From: Sporolactobacillus kofuensis
GTDB taxonomy: Bacteria; Bacillota; Bacilli; Bacillales; Sporolactobacillaceae
Reading direction: 5' to 3'
Length of the DNA: 64,000 nt
Assembly (NCBI RefSeq): GCF_024125425.1
Contig: NZ_JAMXWN010000013.1
Location: forward strand, 18,728 to 82,727
Shown here: in pieces, positions 53,089-62,511 of the stretch
How the letters are laid out: each line of letters starts with the position of its first letter
Position numbering within the stretch: the first letter of the stretch is position 1
Translations under genes and position numbers: made by a program
Notes under the pieces: generated by a model
Seen by the model: the letters and a program-made list of their open reading frames with translations, nothing else
Databases searched by the model: none
Told to the model about the DNA's origin: nothing

Positions 53089-53197
53089 TTTAATTGTCCT
53101 TCTTTGACCATTTTCTTTTTTCCTGAAATTCTTGATCCATTCCGTTATAATAATGAGTATTGCCCGATCTCGGACTCGGAAGAAAGGAACTTTGTGT

Positions 53198-55306
53198 ATG
53201 TCTAAATCACTTGTTTTGGCAGAGAAACCCAGTGTAGCAAGAGAAATCGCCCGTGTACTCGGTTGTAAGAATGCCAATCGTCACTTTATCGAAGGTGATC
53301 ACTATGTTGTTACCTGGGCACTCGGTCATCTCATCGAGTTAAAAATGCCTGAAGAATATGATCAAAAATATAAGACTTGGCGTCTTGAAGATTTGCCGAT
53401 CATTCCTGATAAAATGGAAATCAAACCAATTAAGCAGACGCGCGCACAGTATCAAGCCATAAAAAATCTCGCTCAACGGAAAGATTTGGGTGATCTGATC
53501 ATTGCAACAGATGCAGGTCGTGAAGGGGAACTTGTTGCTCGCTGGATTATTGAAAAAATTAATTGGCACAAACCGGTTAAGCGCTTATGGGTGTCTTCGC
53601 AAACAGATAAAGCCATCCGCTCAGGATTTAGCCAACTTAAACCAGCAAAATCCTATGATAAACTCTATCAGTCTGCGGTTTGTCGATCAGAGGCAGACTG
53701 GCTGATTGGCCTGAATATTTCACGTGCATTGACAACTAAATACAATGATTCACTGTCTGCCGGTCGCGTACAGACACCAACGCTTTCTATGATACTAAAA
53801 AGAGAAGAAGTCATTCGTGCGTTTCAACCACAACCTTATTGGACACTCCACATTGATCTTGGTCAGTGCACCGCAGTTTGGCAAAAAGACGATCAATCGC
53901 GCATACAAGCACGTGAAGAAGCAGAGAGATTACGCCAGAAGGTTACCGGTCAAGAAGCAACCGTTAGAAATGTCGTCACTAAGGTGAAGCACGAAAAACA
54001 GCCCCTCCCCTATGATCTTACAGAGCTTCAACGTGATGCCAATCGAAAATTTGGTTTTTCAGCGAAAAAAACGTTGAATGTCCTGCAAAATCTTTATGAA
54101 CGCTATAAAATTGTCACCTATCCACGAACAGATTCCCGTTATCTGACGCGCGACATTGCTGCGACTATGCCGGATCGATTAAAGGCGATTTCTTCGGCGT
54201 ATGGAGATGAAGTGCGCCCCATTCTTTCTCAACAAAAAGGAAAAGTGTCTGCCTCTTTTGTATACAATGACAATAAAGTCAGTGACCATCACGCACTTAT
54301 TCCGACGGAAGAACCCGTATTCGTAGGCGACTTGTCTGAGGATGAGCGGCGATTGTATGACTTAATTGTTCGACGCTTTCTCGCCCTCTTTTACCCTGAA
54401 TACACCTATCAAAGTATGCGCGCTGAATTGGCTGTTCATGGTGAGTTATTTATTTTAAAGACGAACACTCAAACAGAACTTGGTTTTAAGAAATTAAATG
54501 CACGTCATGAAGAGAGCAGCACATCAAGTCGCTTGCATCTTCAAAAAGGAATGGCCTTGAACATTAAGCAAGTTATCCAAAAGGAAAAGATGACAGAACC
54601 TCCGGCCCGATTCTCAGAAGCTGATTTGCTTACAAAAATGGAACAATTTGGGTTAGGCACACCCGCTACTCGTGCAGATATTATCGAGAAATTGTTACAA
54701 GCAGAGTCAGTCGAACGTGTAAATGGACGATTGCATCCGACCGCAAAGGGCAAACAATTGATTGATCTGGTCAATGATAGCCTTAAGTCCCCGGAATTAA
54801 CCGCTCAGTGGGAACAACGACTCGAAGAGATTGCCAAGGGTAATGGAAGCCCCTCGCAATTCATGGAGAAGATCCGCCGGCAAACCGAGCAGCTTGTCCG
54901 CGAAGTCAAAGAGAGCGATCATGCTTACAAAATGCAGAACCTTACGGGCTCAAAATGTCCTGAATGCGGGTCGCCTATGAAAGAAGTTCGCGATCGCGAT
55001 GGTGGCCGTATTCTTGTTTGTATCAACCGAGAATGCGGTTTTCGAAAACGAAAAGACCCGAAACTTTCAAATAAACGGTGCCGACAATGCCACAAAAAGA
55101 TGGAAATGCATCATGGAAAAGCAGGGATCTACTTTCAGTGTCGGAATTGCGGTATCATCGAAAAAGCAGAGCAGACAAGGAAGAAAGCAGACAAGAGAGA
55201 AACACGTCGTTTACTCAATAAATTGAACAGCACGAGTGAGCCTCTCGGAAATAGCCTTGCAGACGCTTTGAAAAACGCTTTTAATACGCATCAAGATAAA
55301 GATTAA
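53198..55306 (+). CDS. topB: DNA topoisomerase III
   Basis: A type IA topoisomerase of 702 residues that decatenates DNA by single-strand passage. It starts MSKSLVLAEKPSVAREIARV, has the Toprim acidic residues in ATDAGREGELVARWI, and the active-site tyrosine in VTYPRTDSRYL. The C-terminus has two zinc-ribbon units (CPECGSPM...CINREC and CRQCHKKM...CRNCG). ATG at 53198 has an AAAGGA site; the upstream frame overlaps the hsp20 control region. The gene is monocistronic. Confidence 0.95.
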   Translation: MSKSLVLAEKPSVAREIARVLGCKNANRHFIEGDHYVVTWALGHLIELKMPEEYDQKYKTWRLEDLPIIPDKMEIKPIKQTRAQYQAIKNLAQRKDLGDLIIATDAGREGELVARWIIEKINWHKPVKRLWVSSQTDKAIRSGFSQLKPAKSYDKLYQSAVCRSEADWLIGLNISRALTTKYNDSLSAGRVQTPTLSMILKREEVIRAFQPQPYWTLHIDLGQCTAVWQKDDQSRIQAREEAERLRQKVTGQEATVRNVVTKVKHEKQPLPYDLTELQRDANRKFGFSAKKTLNVLQNLYERYKIVTYPRTDSRYLTRDIAATMPDRLKAISSAYGDEVRPILSQQKGKVSASFVYNDNKVSDHHALIPTEEPVFVGDLSEDERRLYDLIVRRFLALFYPEYTYQSMRAELAVHGELFILKTNTQTELGFKKLNARHEESSTSSRLHLQKGMALNIKQVIQKEKMTEPPARFSEADLLTKMEQFGLGTPATRADIIEKLLQAESVERVNGRLHPTAKGKQLIDLVNDSLKSPELTAQWEQRLEEIAKGNGSPSQFMEKIRRQTEQLVREVKESDHAYKMQNLTGSKCPECGSPMKEVRDRDGGRILVCINRECGFRKRKDPKLSNKRCRQCHKKMEMHHGKAGIYFQCRNCGIIEKAEQTRKKADKRETRRLLNKLNSTSEPLGNSLADALKNAFNTHQDKD

Positions 55307-55341
55307 TCAGATAAAGATAGGAACCCTAGTTCGCTTCAAAA

Positions 55342-55374
55342 AAAGACCATCGTTATTCATTAACGATGGTCTTT
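55342..55374. terminator. Terminator after topB
   Basis: AAAGACCATCGTTA and TAACGATGGTCTTT form a perfect 14-bp stem with a five-base loop. The T-run is stronger on the minus strand, so it may act in both directions. Confidence 0.75.
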
Positions 55375-55402
55375 CTGCAACGATAAAAATATAGAAAACA
55401 TT

Positions 55403-55527
55403 GTGCTCGAAAATGCAGCGAAGATGCGCGACACTACACGCATTCCTATTGATGCGAGCCAAGTTAGCCCTAACAGATCGGTGCTTGACCAAGGAGGCTC
55501 ATAGATCTCCCCCACGTCAAGCGCACA
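55403..55527. repeat. GC-rich intergenic repeat, copy D (diverged, composite)
   Basis: The first part (GCAGCGAAGATGCGCGAC) matches the complement of the copy A tail. The second (GCGAGCCAAGTTAGCCC ... AAGGAGGCTCATAGATC ... CGTCAAGCGCACA) follows copy C on its plus strand with many changes. The palindrome GTTAGCCCTAAC (55463-55474) is inside. Confidence 0.6.
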
Positions 55528-55541
55528 ATTTGAAGCAAACA

Positions 55542-55569
55542 AATAACCGGGCGATTTTGCCCAGTTATT
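55542..55569 (-). terminator. Terminator of the SGNH hydrolase gene
   Basis: AATAACTGGGC and GCCCGGTTATT pair with one mismatch on the minus strand, followed by TGTTTG. Confidence 0.65.
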
Positions 55570-55581
55570 ATTAGAATCAAA

Positions 55582-56280
55582 TCATAATGCGTGAAACTGG
55601 CTTGCCGATCTTTTCAAGTCGGGAATACACGAGAACACAATTTCAGCGAGTGCCTGGTAACCTTTTGCTGTCGGATGCAAGCCATCTTCATTGATCAACT
55701 CATTAAATTCCCCTTTTTGCTTAAATGCGGAGCGTACATCAATCAGTTTTGCACCTGTTTTCTGACAAAGTTCTTTTAGGGCACGATTATACATCCCATG
55801 CCAATGTTCAATTCCACCGCACATTCCAATCCAATGACCGATTGAATGATTGTAGTGCTGCATCAGTGATTGATAGTATCTGGCCGGATCAAGTGGAAGT
55901 AAGCTTAGAATCACCGGTAGGGCACCTGAAGAAGAAATACGAGAAATCAACTCGGTTACATTGGTTAAATAGCGATCCAAAGGGACAATGGGTACATGTT
56001 CCGAATCAGGCAACTTCGCCACTTGATCCCATGGAAAGTTACAGTCGTTTCCTCCGATGTTAATGAAAACCAAATCAGGATGTAGACTGAGTACATCTTG
56101 ATCTAACCTTTTCACTAACAAGTCTGAGTTATCATTGAAAACTCCTTTATTGATGACTTCATCTTGGTCACCAAGAAATCGTTGCAAAAGCGCAGGATAA
56201 TTCTCTCTGATAATCTTAAATCTTCCACGAACAAACGTAATACCACGCGTGACGCTGTCGCCAAAACAAATCATCTTCAT
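55582..56280 (-). CDS. SGNH/GDSL-family hydrolase
   Basis: About 232 residues with the block I serine in CFGDSVTRG, block III GGNDCNFP and the block V Asp-His in NEDGLHPTAKGY. Such enzymes remove acyl groups from lipids, sugars or peptides. No signal peptide is visible, so it is probably cytosolic. ATG at 56280 is seven bases after GAGGTG. Substrate unknown; the gene is single. Confidence 0.88.
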   Translation of the reverse strand: MKMICFGDSVTRGITFVRGRFKIIRENYPALLQRFLGDQDEVINKGVFNDNSDLLVKRLDQDVLSLHPDLVFINIGGNDCNFPWDQVAKLPDSEHVPIVPLDRYLTNVTELISRISSSGALPVILSLLPLDPARYYQSLMQHYNHSIGHWIGMCGGIEHWHGMYNRALKELCQKTGAKLIDVRSAFKQKGEFNELINEDGLHPTAKGYQALAEIVFSCIPDLKRSASQFHAL

Positions 56281-56409
56281 TTCCAATCACCTCTCATTTA
56301 TCACGACAGGGCCTTGCACAGATCGTGTACACACGATCGGAGCAAACTCATTATAAGCTAAATACTACCAAATGAACTCAGCTTTTTACAGATTATTGTG
56401 AGAAATAAA

Positions 56410-56898
56410 TTACTTTTTTACAAAGAAAAAATCTTTTTTTATTTTTTTGGATGAGTGATGCTTTACTCTTTCGAAAATTTGATAAAATACCTCTGCAAAA
56501 ATAAGCCCCATCGCAATCGCCCCTGAGAGAATAAAAACCTTTTCTGCAAAATACAGGGCAACATCAAAATGGTTATAAACGGCTCGGCTCATGACTGAAT
56601 AAGTCAAGCCGCCAGGAACAAGCGGGATGATCCCGGAAACGCTATAGAGTATCACAGGATTTTTGCACAGGCGAGCGAAAATTTGGCTCATAATCGCGAT
56701 AACAAGGGATGCAGCAAATGTCGCTGCAAAATCATTACCACTGAATTCAAAGAGAAAGAAATAAATGAGCCAGGCAACCATTCCGATCAGTCCGCCATGC
56801 AGCAATGGTTTCATCGGGATGTTGAAGATGATTCCAAAAGCACAAGTAGCAAGATAACTCGTTATCGCTTGAATCGTAATCACAATGAATAAATGCAT
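56410..56898 (-). CDS. Threonine/serine exporter, small subunit (ThrE C-terminal part, DUF3815/YjjB-like)
   Basis: A 162-residue protein with five hydrophobic segments, homologous in pattern to the C-terminal half of ThrE (CAFGIIFNIP, and IIPLVPGGLTYSVM). It works with the larger subunit encoded ten bases upstream. ATG at 56898 has GAGGTG. The tail is Lys-rich. Confidence 0.87.
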   Translation of the reverse strand: MHLFIVITIQAITSYLATCAFGIIFNIPMKPLLHGGLIGMVAWLIYFFLFEFSGNDFAATFAASLVIAIMSQIFARLCKNPVILYSVSGIIPLVPGGLTYSVMSRAVYNHFDVALYFAEKVFILSGAIAMGLIFAEVFYQIFERVKHHSSKKIKKDFFFVKK

Positions 56899-56908
56899 AA
56901 CCGTCACC

Positions 56909-57694
56909 TCAACCAAGCATCATGGCAGACGTCACACCGATGCCAATGGCAAAAGCGGTAAGTCCTGCTTCCGCACTTTTTGACAATCCGGAAACCAAAT
57001 CTCCTGCCATAATATCACGTACGGCATTTGTAATCGCAACGCCAGGAACAAGCGGCATTACCGCACCTATAATGATTTTGTTCATTTCGATACCCAACCC
57101 GAGTCTTACACTTAATAGAGCAATCATGCCAATGACAATTGATGACATAAATTCCGAGAAAAATTTAACTTTAGCTAATTTGTGGAAATAAATCATCCCC
57201 GCCTGACCTGCTCCTCCTGCAAAAAAAGCCGGAAGCAAATCTTGCCATTTCCCCAAGAACATCAATAAAAAACAGCTACTTGCAACGGCTGCTGCAAAAA
57301 TCTGTAAAGGCTCGGAATAGGCGACCGTTGAACGATCAATTTGGCGAAGTAATTGATACAATTCATTAAGACTAACTTCTCCTTGGGCTACTCTTCGTGA
57401 CAACGTATTGACTTCAGTTACTTTTCGCAAGTTTGTGCCTCTCTGATTAATTCGAACCAACTGTGTGACATCATGGTCCTCAATGGAAAAGATGATTCCA
57501 GTTGGTGTAACGAAACTCTGTGCATGATGCACCGCATAACTGTTAGCAATTCGATTCATTGTATCTTCAACGCGATACGTTTCTGCTCCATTTTGAAGAA
57601 GTATTTTACCCGTTAATACACATACTGCTGCAACTTCATGAATAAATTCATCCTTACTGCCCTTCGTTTGATACTTTTCTAAGAAACCATTCAT
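56909..57694 (-). CDS. Threonine/serine exporter, large subunit (ThrE N-terminal part, DUF1212/YjjP-like)
   Basis: The 261 residues have a cytosolic N-terminal domain with the family motifs LLQNGAETYRVEDTM and VTPTGIIFSIE, then about five membrane segments including GAVMPLVPGVAITNAVRDI. Together with the small subunit it forms a split ThrE-type exporter of threonine, serine or related small acids. Confidence 0.9.
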   Translation of the reverse strand: MNGFLEKYQTKGSKDEFIHEVAAVCVLTGKILLQNGAETYRVEDTMNRIANSYAVHHAQSFVTPTGIIFSIEDHDVTQLVRINQRGTNLRKVTEVNTLSRRVAQGEVSLNELYQLLRQIDRSTVAYSEPLQIFAAAVASSCFLLMFLGKWQDLLPAFFAGGAGQAGMIYFHKLAKVKFFSEFMSSIVIGMIALLSVRLGLGIEMNKIIIGAVMPLVPGVAITNAVRDIMAGDLVSGLSKSAEAGLTAFAIGIGVTSAMMLG

Positions 57695-57787
57695 TCTTCA
57701 CGACTTCTCTCTCTTTTTTGAGTATGCTCATTATAATATGAGCATTCATTGATAACAAGACTTTCACAGAGTTTTAAAAGATGAAAA

Positions 57788-57815
57788 TGTCAAACAAACA
57801 AAACCATGCTATAAT
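57788..57815 (+). promoter_or_regulatory. Candidate promoter of gpmA
   Basis: TGTCAA, a 16-base spacer and a perfect TATAAT. If correct, the gpmA leader is about 190 bases long and contains the inverted repeat at 57826-57873. Confidence 0.4.
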
Positions 57816-57825
57816 TAGTTGATGT

Positions 57826-57873
57826 AAAAATCACTGCTTCGTCATTCTATGCCGCTTGACGCAAGTGATTTGA
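57826..57873 (+). other. Inverted repeat in the gpmA leader
   Basis: AAATCACT...CGTC and GACG...AGTGATTT can form a long interrupted stem around a loop of about 14 bases. There is no T-run, so it is not a simple terminator. The 318-base gap between the ThrE genes and gpmA shows no gene. Confidence 0.4.
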
Positions 57874-58012
57874 GTAAAATGACTTCATCACGTCGATACT
57901 TCTAGTACATGCTTATACTAAGAAAATGTGAAGGAAACTAATCTTCCTTCTTATATGAGCAGGCTACAAGTGATCACATTGTTTTCAAAACTGAGAGGAG
58001 TGTTTCACACTA

Positions 58013-58756
58013 ATGATCAAACTCGTATTGATCAGGCACGGACAAAGTGCTTGGAACCTTGAAAACCGGTTCACCGGCTGGACAGACGTAGACTTGACTG
58101 AACAAGGTGAAAAGGAAGCTACGGAAGCAGGAGAAATTCTGAAGAAGAACGGCTACACTTTTGACCAAGCATACACTTCTGTACTGACAAGAGCTAACCA
58201 CACCTTATGGAACGTTCTTCATGCCTTGAATCTGACCTGGATTCCTGTTGAACACTCATGGCGTCTAAACGAACGTCACTACGGAGCACTTCAAGGTCTG
58301 AACAAAGCAAAAACCGCTGAAAAATATGGTGATGAGCAAGTACATATCTGGAGACGTTCTGCTGATGTTAAGCCACCGGCACTTGAAAAAGATGATGAAC
58401 GCTTTATTGCTCAGCTGAATGATCCAAGATACGCAAATCTTCCAGAATCTGAACAGCCATTAACAGAAGATCTTCTTGACACTGTTGATCGTGTTCTTGT
58501 TTACTGGAAAAAAGAAATTGCTCCTCAAATCGAAGCCGGCAAAAAAGTGATCATCGCTGCACACGGCAACTCACTTCGTGCGCTGGTTAAGCACCTTGAT
58601 AATGTTGATGCTGATACGATTGTAGGCTTGAATATTCCTACAGGCACACCGCTTGTTTATGAACTGGACGACAATCTGAAGCCACTCAATCGCTACTACC
58701 TCACTGCAGAAGGTCCGAGCGATAAAGAAGTACTTCCTTCAGCTGAAACAAAATAA
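58013..58756 (+). CDS. gpmA: 2,3-bisphosphoglycerate-dependent phosphoglycerate mutase
   Basis: GpmA interconverts 3- and 2-phosphoglycerate in glycolysis through a phosphohistidine. The 247 residues show [18 protein letters not shown] with the catalytic histidine, [14 protein letters not shown] and the second active histidine in [12 protein letters not shown]. The sequence is closest in pattern to lactic-acid-bacterial and proteobacterial enzymes. It has its own terminator and a GAGAGGAG ribosome site. Confidence 0.96.
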   Translation: MIKLVLIRHGQSAWNLENRFTGWTDVDLTEQGEKEATEAGEILKKNGYTFDQAYTSVLTRANHTLWNVLHALNLTWIPVEHSWRLNERHYGALQGLNKAKTAEKYGDEQVHIWRRSADVKPPALEKDDERFIAQLNDPRYANLPESEQPLTEDLLDTVDRVLVYWKKEIAPQIEAGKKVIIAAHGNSLRALVKHLDNVDADTIVGLNIPTGTPLVYELDDNLKPLNRYYLTAEGPSDKEVLPSAETK

Positions 58757-58766
58757 GGTTTTCAAC

Positions 58767-58794
58767 AAAAACACTCCTCTAGGAGTGTTTTTTT
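58767..58794 (+). terminator. Rho-independent terminator of gpmA
   Basis: AAAACACTCCT and AGGAGTGTTTT with a two-base loop, then a T-run. The rest of the 312-base gap up to 59068 holds a small hairpin (CCCCCTAGACATTAGGG, near 58858) and no gene. Confidence 0.85.
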
Positions 58795-59068
58795 ATACCC
58801 TTGTTAGTCTCAATAGAACTTATTGATCTCTTCACTACGTTTAAATAATAAAAAAGCCCCCTAGACATTAGGGAGCAAATCATGGATTTGTTCATGAATA
58901 AAATCTGAAGTAAGTCGTGATGGGCAATCCGGCTTACGTTAGATTTTAAAAATCCATATCAAAAACTGGGTAACCATGCAAGGTGCAAAGTATTATGATG
59001 GGCATTTAACAACTCATAACAATGATATTGTAAACCCTTTCTTAAAAAATGTAAAGGCTATCATTTTA

Positions 59069-59461
59069 TTAATTATTTATTTTTGAGATTGCAGTTACGG
59101 TATAGCCTACCTTGGAAACGACTTGAGAAACGATCCGCTCAGGAATACTTTTCTGCATCCTCACGATCGCTTCTTTCTTTTCAAAATATACCTCTGCATC
59201 AACATCTTGCAATGCATTCAATGCATTTTCAATACGTAGTGCACAGTTTTGACATGTCATTCCACTTATTCTAATAAGCGCAACATTAGAGTAATGACGG
59301 GGATCTCGATCATGCACTTTTATTTTCTTGAGAGCGTTCCTTCCGCTACCACAGCAACCCGAGCGTATGCTTCTCACTAAGCTCTGAAATGCAAGTACCG
59401 CCAAGATGATGAGGATCGTACATAGTAGTATTGTGGACAAAATAGTCACCACACCTTTCAA
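59069..59461 (-). CDS. Membrane-anchored heavy-metal-associated (HMA) domain protein
   Basis: The 130 residues have one N-terminal membrane helix (about 5-28), a CCGSG motif, and a C-terminal HMA domain with the metal site GMTCQNCALRIENAL. HMA domains usually carry Cu(I) or Zn(II). As the last gene of the feo operon, two bases after the Cys-rich protein, it probably takes part in metal handling at the membrane near FeoB. The start is uncertain: TTG at 59461 or a GTG/TTG up to 21 bases later. Confidence 0.8.
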   Translation of the reverse strand: MKGVVTILSTILLCTILIILAVLAFQSLVRSIRSGCCGSGRNALKKIKVHDRDPRHYSNVALIRISGMTCQNCALRIENALNALQDVDAEVYFEKKEAIVRMQKSIPERIVSQVVSKVGYTVTAISKINN

Positions 59462-59463
59462 AT

Positions 59464-59685
59464 TTAGTCGTTCCGGATCATCATCCGCAATTCGTCTCGT
59501 GAAGGCTTTGGCAATTCAGTAAGAGAGACGTGGCATTGTTTTGCCGTTTTTCGCAAATCTTTCACAGGACATGCACCGCTCAGTCCACAATCTGTACACG
59601 CGCTTTTATTTCTTTTCACATAACGAATCGCCAATACATAGAGCGTGAGGATGAAGAAAAGTATAAGAATTGTTGATCCATTCAT
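59464..59685 (-). CDS. FeoB-associated Cys-rich membrane protein
   Basis: A 73-residue protein with one N-terminal membrane helix and a cysteine motif CTDCGLSGACPV, typical of the FeoB-associated Cys-rich family that may stand in for FeoC. ATG at 59685 follows AAAGGGG by eight bases; a longer form from 59709 would overlap the feoB stop. Confidence 0.85.
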   Translation of the reverse strand: MNGSTILILFFILTLYVLAIRYVKRNKSACTDCGLSGACPVKDLRKTAKQCHVSLTELPKPSRDELRMMIRND

Positions 59686-59705
59686 CGACAAAACCCCTTT
59701 ATCTT

Positions 59706-61841
59706 TCATAGGTTAATTTCGGAACGATGGCGTGCAAAATCATGAAACTTAGGTGCTGGTCTCAGAAGAAGAATGAGTACGAACGCCAGAATAATAACTG
59801 ATAGTATGGCGCCGATGCCAAAACGATTTCCAAGGAAGAACACACTGCCTAATTGGTAGACGATAAACGAAACACTATACCCTAAGATCGTCTGATAACC
59901 GAGAGCGATCATTGTCCACTTAGGGCCACCCATTTCTCTACTCGTTGCTCCTATTGCAGCAATACACGGTGGATTAAACAAGTTAAAGAGCATAAAAGAT
60001 AACGCACCCACACTTGAGAACATTGAACGAATACCGTCAATTAATGCATGAGCATTTCCTTGCATGGATACGCCATTAAGAACAGCAAGCGTGCCAATCG
60101 CGTTTTCCTTAGCGGCTAGAGCACTGATTGTCGCAACTGCCCCCTTCCATGTGCCAAATCCAAGGGGTACCAAGAACCAACTGATCACTTTTCCAATTGT
60201 TGCGAGCATGCTTTGATTAATATCCTCTGTTAATCGAAGGTCCCATCCAAATGAGGAGAGAAACCATATCAAGCCACAGGCAATAAAGATAACCGTTCCG
60301 GCTTTAATAATAAAGTGTTTACCGCGTTCCCACATGTGGATCAAAACACCTTTTAGAGAAGGCATGTGATAGGCGGGTAATTCCATAACAAATGGTGCAG
60401 GTTCTCCGGCAAAAAATCTTGTCTTTTTTAAAATAATGCCCGAAATCGCAATCATTGTAATTCCAAGAAAGTACATAGCTGGTGCAATCCAGGTAGAACC
60501 AGGAAAAAAGGTCGTCACAATCATTGTAATGATCGTCAGTTTTGCACCACATGGAATAAATGTCGTGAGCATAATTGTCAGTTTACGGTCTTTCTCATTT
60601 TCAATCGTTCTGGTTGCCATGATTCCAGGAACACCGCAGCCTGAACTGATCAATAATGGAATAAATGACTTTCCGGAGAGTCCAAAACGACGAAAAATTC
60701 GGTCCATGATAAAAGCAACCCGCGCCATGTATCCGGAGTCTTCCAGAATCGACAAAAAGAAAAACAAGATCAACATCTGAGGTACGAAGCCAAGCACGGT
60801 GCCAACACCGCCAATGATCCCATCGACGATTAAACCAGTCAACCAATCAGCAGTTCCGATCATATTAAAAAAACGGGTTGCCCCTTGAGTAATCCATCCA
60901 CCGAACAATGTATCATTGGTCCAGTTGGTGACCATCGTTCCAACAGTAGTTACGGAGACATAATAGACAAGCCATATGATTCCCGCAAAAATGGGTAGCG
61001 AGAGAAAACGATTGGTAACAATTTTGTCAATTCTGTCTGAAGTCGATGTCGTCCTAGCTTTCTTATGTACTGTCTCTTCAACAACCTGAGCAATAAAATC
61101 ATAGCGTTCATTGATAATGATCGATTCGCTATCATCCTCATACTCATCTTCTACCGGAGAAATAATTTTTTCCAATTGTTCTAGTTTTTGAGGAGAAAGT
61201 TTTGCCTCTGCAAGTATTTTTTTATCTCGTTCAAAACATTTTACAGCGAACCACCGAACATGTACTGGTTCAACATAATCCTTTACTAATTCGGATATTT
61301 TTGCGATCGGTAGTTCTATCTCGTTGGAAAATTTATGCTTAGGTATCTGTTTCTTGTTAGCGTTTACGCGTTCAATAGCCCTTTCAGCAGCTTTGATCGC
61401 ACCTTTTCCCTTCACGGCAACGGTTTCAACAACAGCGCAACCAAATACTGTCTCTAATTTTCTTAAATCGATTTTATCGCCATTCTTAACCAAAATATCC
61501 ATCATATTCAGAGCAAGAACAACGGGAATGCCTAGTTCAACAATTTGCGTTGTCAAGTATAAATTGCGTTCGATATTTGAAGCATCGACGAGATTAATAA
61601 TGGCATCTGGATGCTCATTAAGAAGATAATTTCGACTGACGACTTCCTCCAATGAATATGGAGAAAGCGAATAGATTCCAGGAAGATCGGTAATCACTAC
61701 ATCTTTATGACATTTGAGTCTTCCCTCTTTTTTCTCAACAGTGACACCCGGCCAATTCCCGACATATTGACTGTTCCCTGTTAACGCATTAAACATGGTC
61801 GTCTTCCCACAGTTTGGATTACCTACGAGTGCGATCTTCAA
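59706..61841 (-). CDS. feoB: Ferrous iron transporter FeoB
   Basis: FeoB is the Fe(II) uptake permease with a cytosolic GTPase. The 711 residues have G1 GNPNCGKTT (7-15), the G2/switch region NWPGVTVEKKEG, G3 DLPGIYSL, and G4 NMMD; then a helical domain and about nine membrane segments in two Gate repeats with the conserved Cys in SSGCGVPG and the motif PPCIAAIG. Expression is likely Fur-controlled from the promoter before feoA. Confidence 0.96.
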   Translation of the reverse strand: MKIALVGNPNCGKTTMFNALTGNSQYVGNWPGVTVEKKEGRLKCHKDVVITDLPGIYSLSPYSLEEVVSRNYLLNEHPDAIINLVDASNIERNLYLTTQIVELGIPVVLALNMMDILVKNGDKIDLRKLETVFGCAVVETVAVKGKGAIKAAERAIERVNANKKQIPKHKFSNEIELPIAKISELVKDYVEPVHVRWFAVKCFERDKKILAEAKLSPQKLEQLEKIISPVEDEYEDDSESIIINERYDFIAQVVEETVHKKARTTSTSDRIDKIVTNRFLSLPIFAGIIWLVYYVSVTTVGTMVTNWTNDTLFGGWITQGATRFFNMIGTADWLTGLIVDGIIGGVGTVLGFVPQMLILFFFLSILEDSGYMARVAFIMDRIFRRFGLSGKSFIPLLISSGCGVPGIMATRTIENEKDRKLTIMLTTFIPCGAKLTIITMIVTTFFPGSTWIAPAMYFLGITMIAISGIILKKTRFFAGEPAPFVMELPAYHMPSLKGVLIHMWERGKHFIIKAGTVIFIACGLIWFLSSFGWDLRLTEDINQSMLATIGKVISWFLVPLGFGTWKGAVATISALAAKENAIGTLAVLNGVSMQGNAHALIDGIRSMFSSVGALSFMLFNLFNPPCIAAIGATSREMGGPKWTMIALGYQTILGYSVSFIVYQLGSVFFLGNRFGIGAILSVIILAFVLILLLRPAPKFHDFARHRSEINL

Positions 61842-61890
61842 GACTTATGCCTCCCATCTTCTCTATCTAAACTGTAAAAACTTTTCACGT

Positions 61891-62112
61891 TCAAACGATT
61901 TCAATTTGATCCGCTTCTTCTTTACGAATAGAGAGTTCATAACCACGCACCGTAATTTCAATAGGGTCACCAAGTGGAGCGATTTTGCGTACATAGATTT
62001 TCGTTCCTTTAGTAATACCCATATCCATAATTCTCCTCCGAAGTGCACCCGCTCCTTTTAATCGTCCAACAGCAACCGTTTCTCCCGGCTTCACTTCTCT
62101 AAGTGTTCTCAT
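61891..62112 (-). CDS. feoA: FeoA family protein (second copy)
   Basis: A 73-residue SH3-like protein with LREVKPGETVAVGRLKGAGA, LRRRIMDMGITKGT and DPIEITVRGYELSIRKEEA, all typical of FeoA. It should bind and stimulate FeoB. It lies 49 bases before feoB. Confidence 0.93.
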   Translation of the reverse strand: MRTLREVKPGETVAVGRLKGAGALRRRIMDMGITKGTKIYVRKIAPLGDPIEITVRGYELSIRKEEADQIEIV

Positions 62113-62180
62113 GTTGTTCCCCCATAAATACTTAACTCTTGCAGATGGTTAACCTGTCAAGTGCTCTTTTAAAAAGACAA

Positions 62181-62477
62181 TTATTCGGTCATCACACGTC
62201 TTGCCATGACTTTACTTACCGCCACTCTGGTTCCTTTTATGTTCACAATGACATTTCCATCCATTTCTGAAATCACTGTAAGTAAAGTATTTTCGACAAA
62301 TCCAAGGGTGCTAAGAAGACGTCTCGTTTCACCTTTACCGGAAATCCATTTTACGCACACCGAGTCACCTGCATGAACCAAACTCAATGGGAGCGCATTT
62401 CGATTCTTTTCTTCCTTGGCTTCTTGACGACAAACTGTATGTTCATTGCCTAAAACAGACCTATTCACGTCGTCCAT
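62181..62477 (-). CDS. FeoA family protein (first copy, with N-terminal extension)
   Basis: A 98-residue protein whose C-terminal 70 residues match FeoA (GETRRLLSTLGFVENT, VIVNIKGTRVAVSKVMARRV), preceded by about 28 hydrophilic residues containing one Cys. ATG follows GGAGACTAGATCT. It is the first gene of the feo operon and differs considerably from the second FeoA. Confidence 0.88.
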   Translation of the reverse strand: MDDVNRSVLGNEHTVCRQEAKEEKNRNALPLSLVHAGDSVCVKWISGKGETRRLLSTLGFVENTLLTVISEMDGNVIVNIKGTRVAVSKVMARRVMTE

Positions 62478-62511
62478 AGATCTAGTCTCCTTTATTGTTC
62501 ACGTCATTGCA

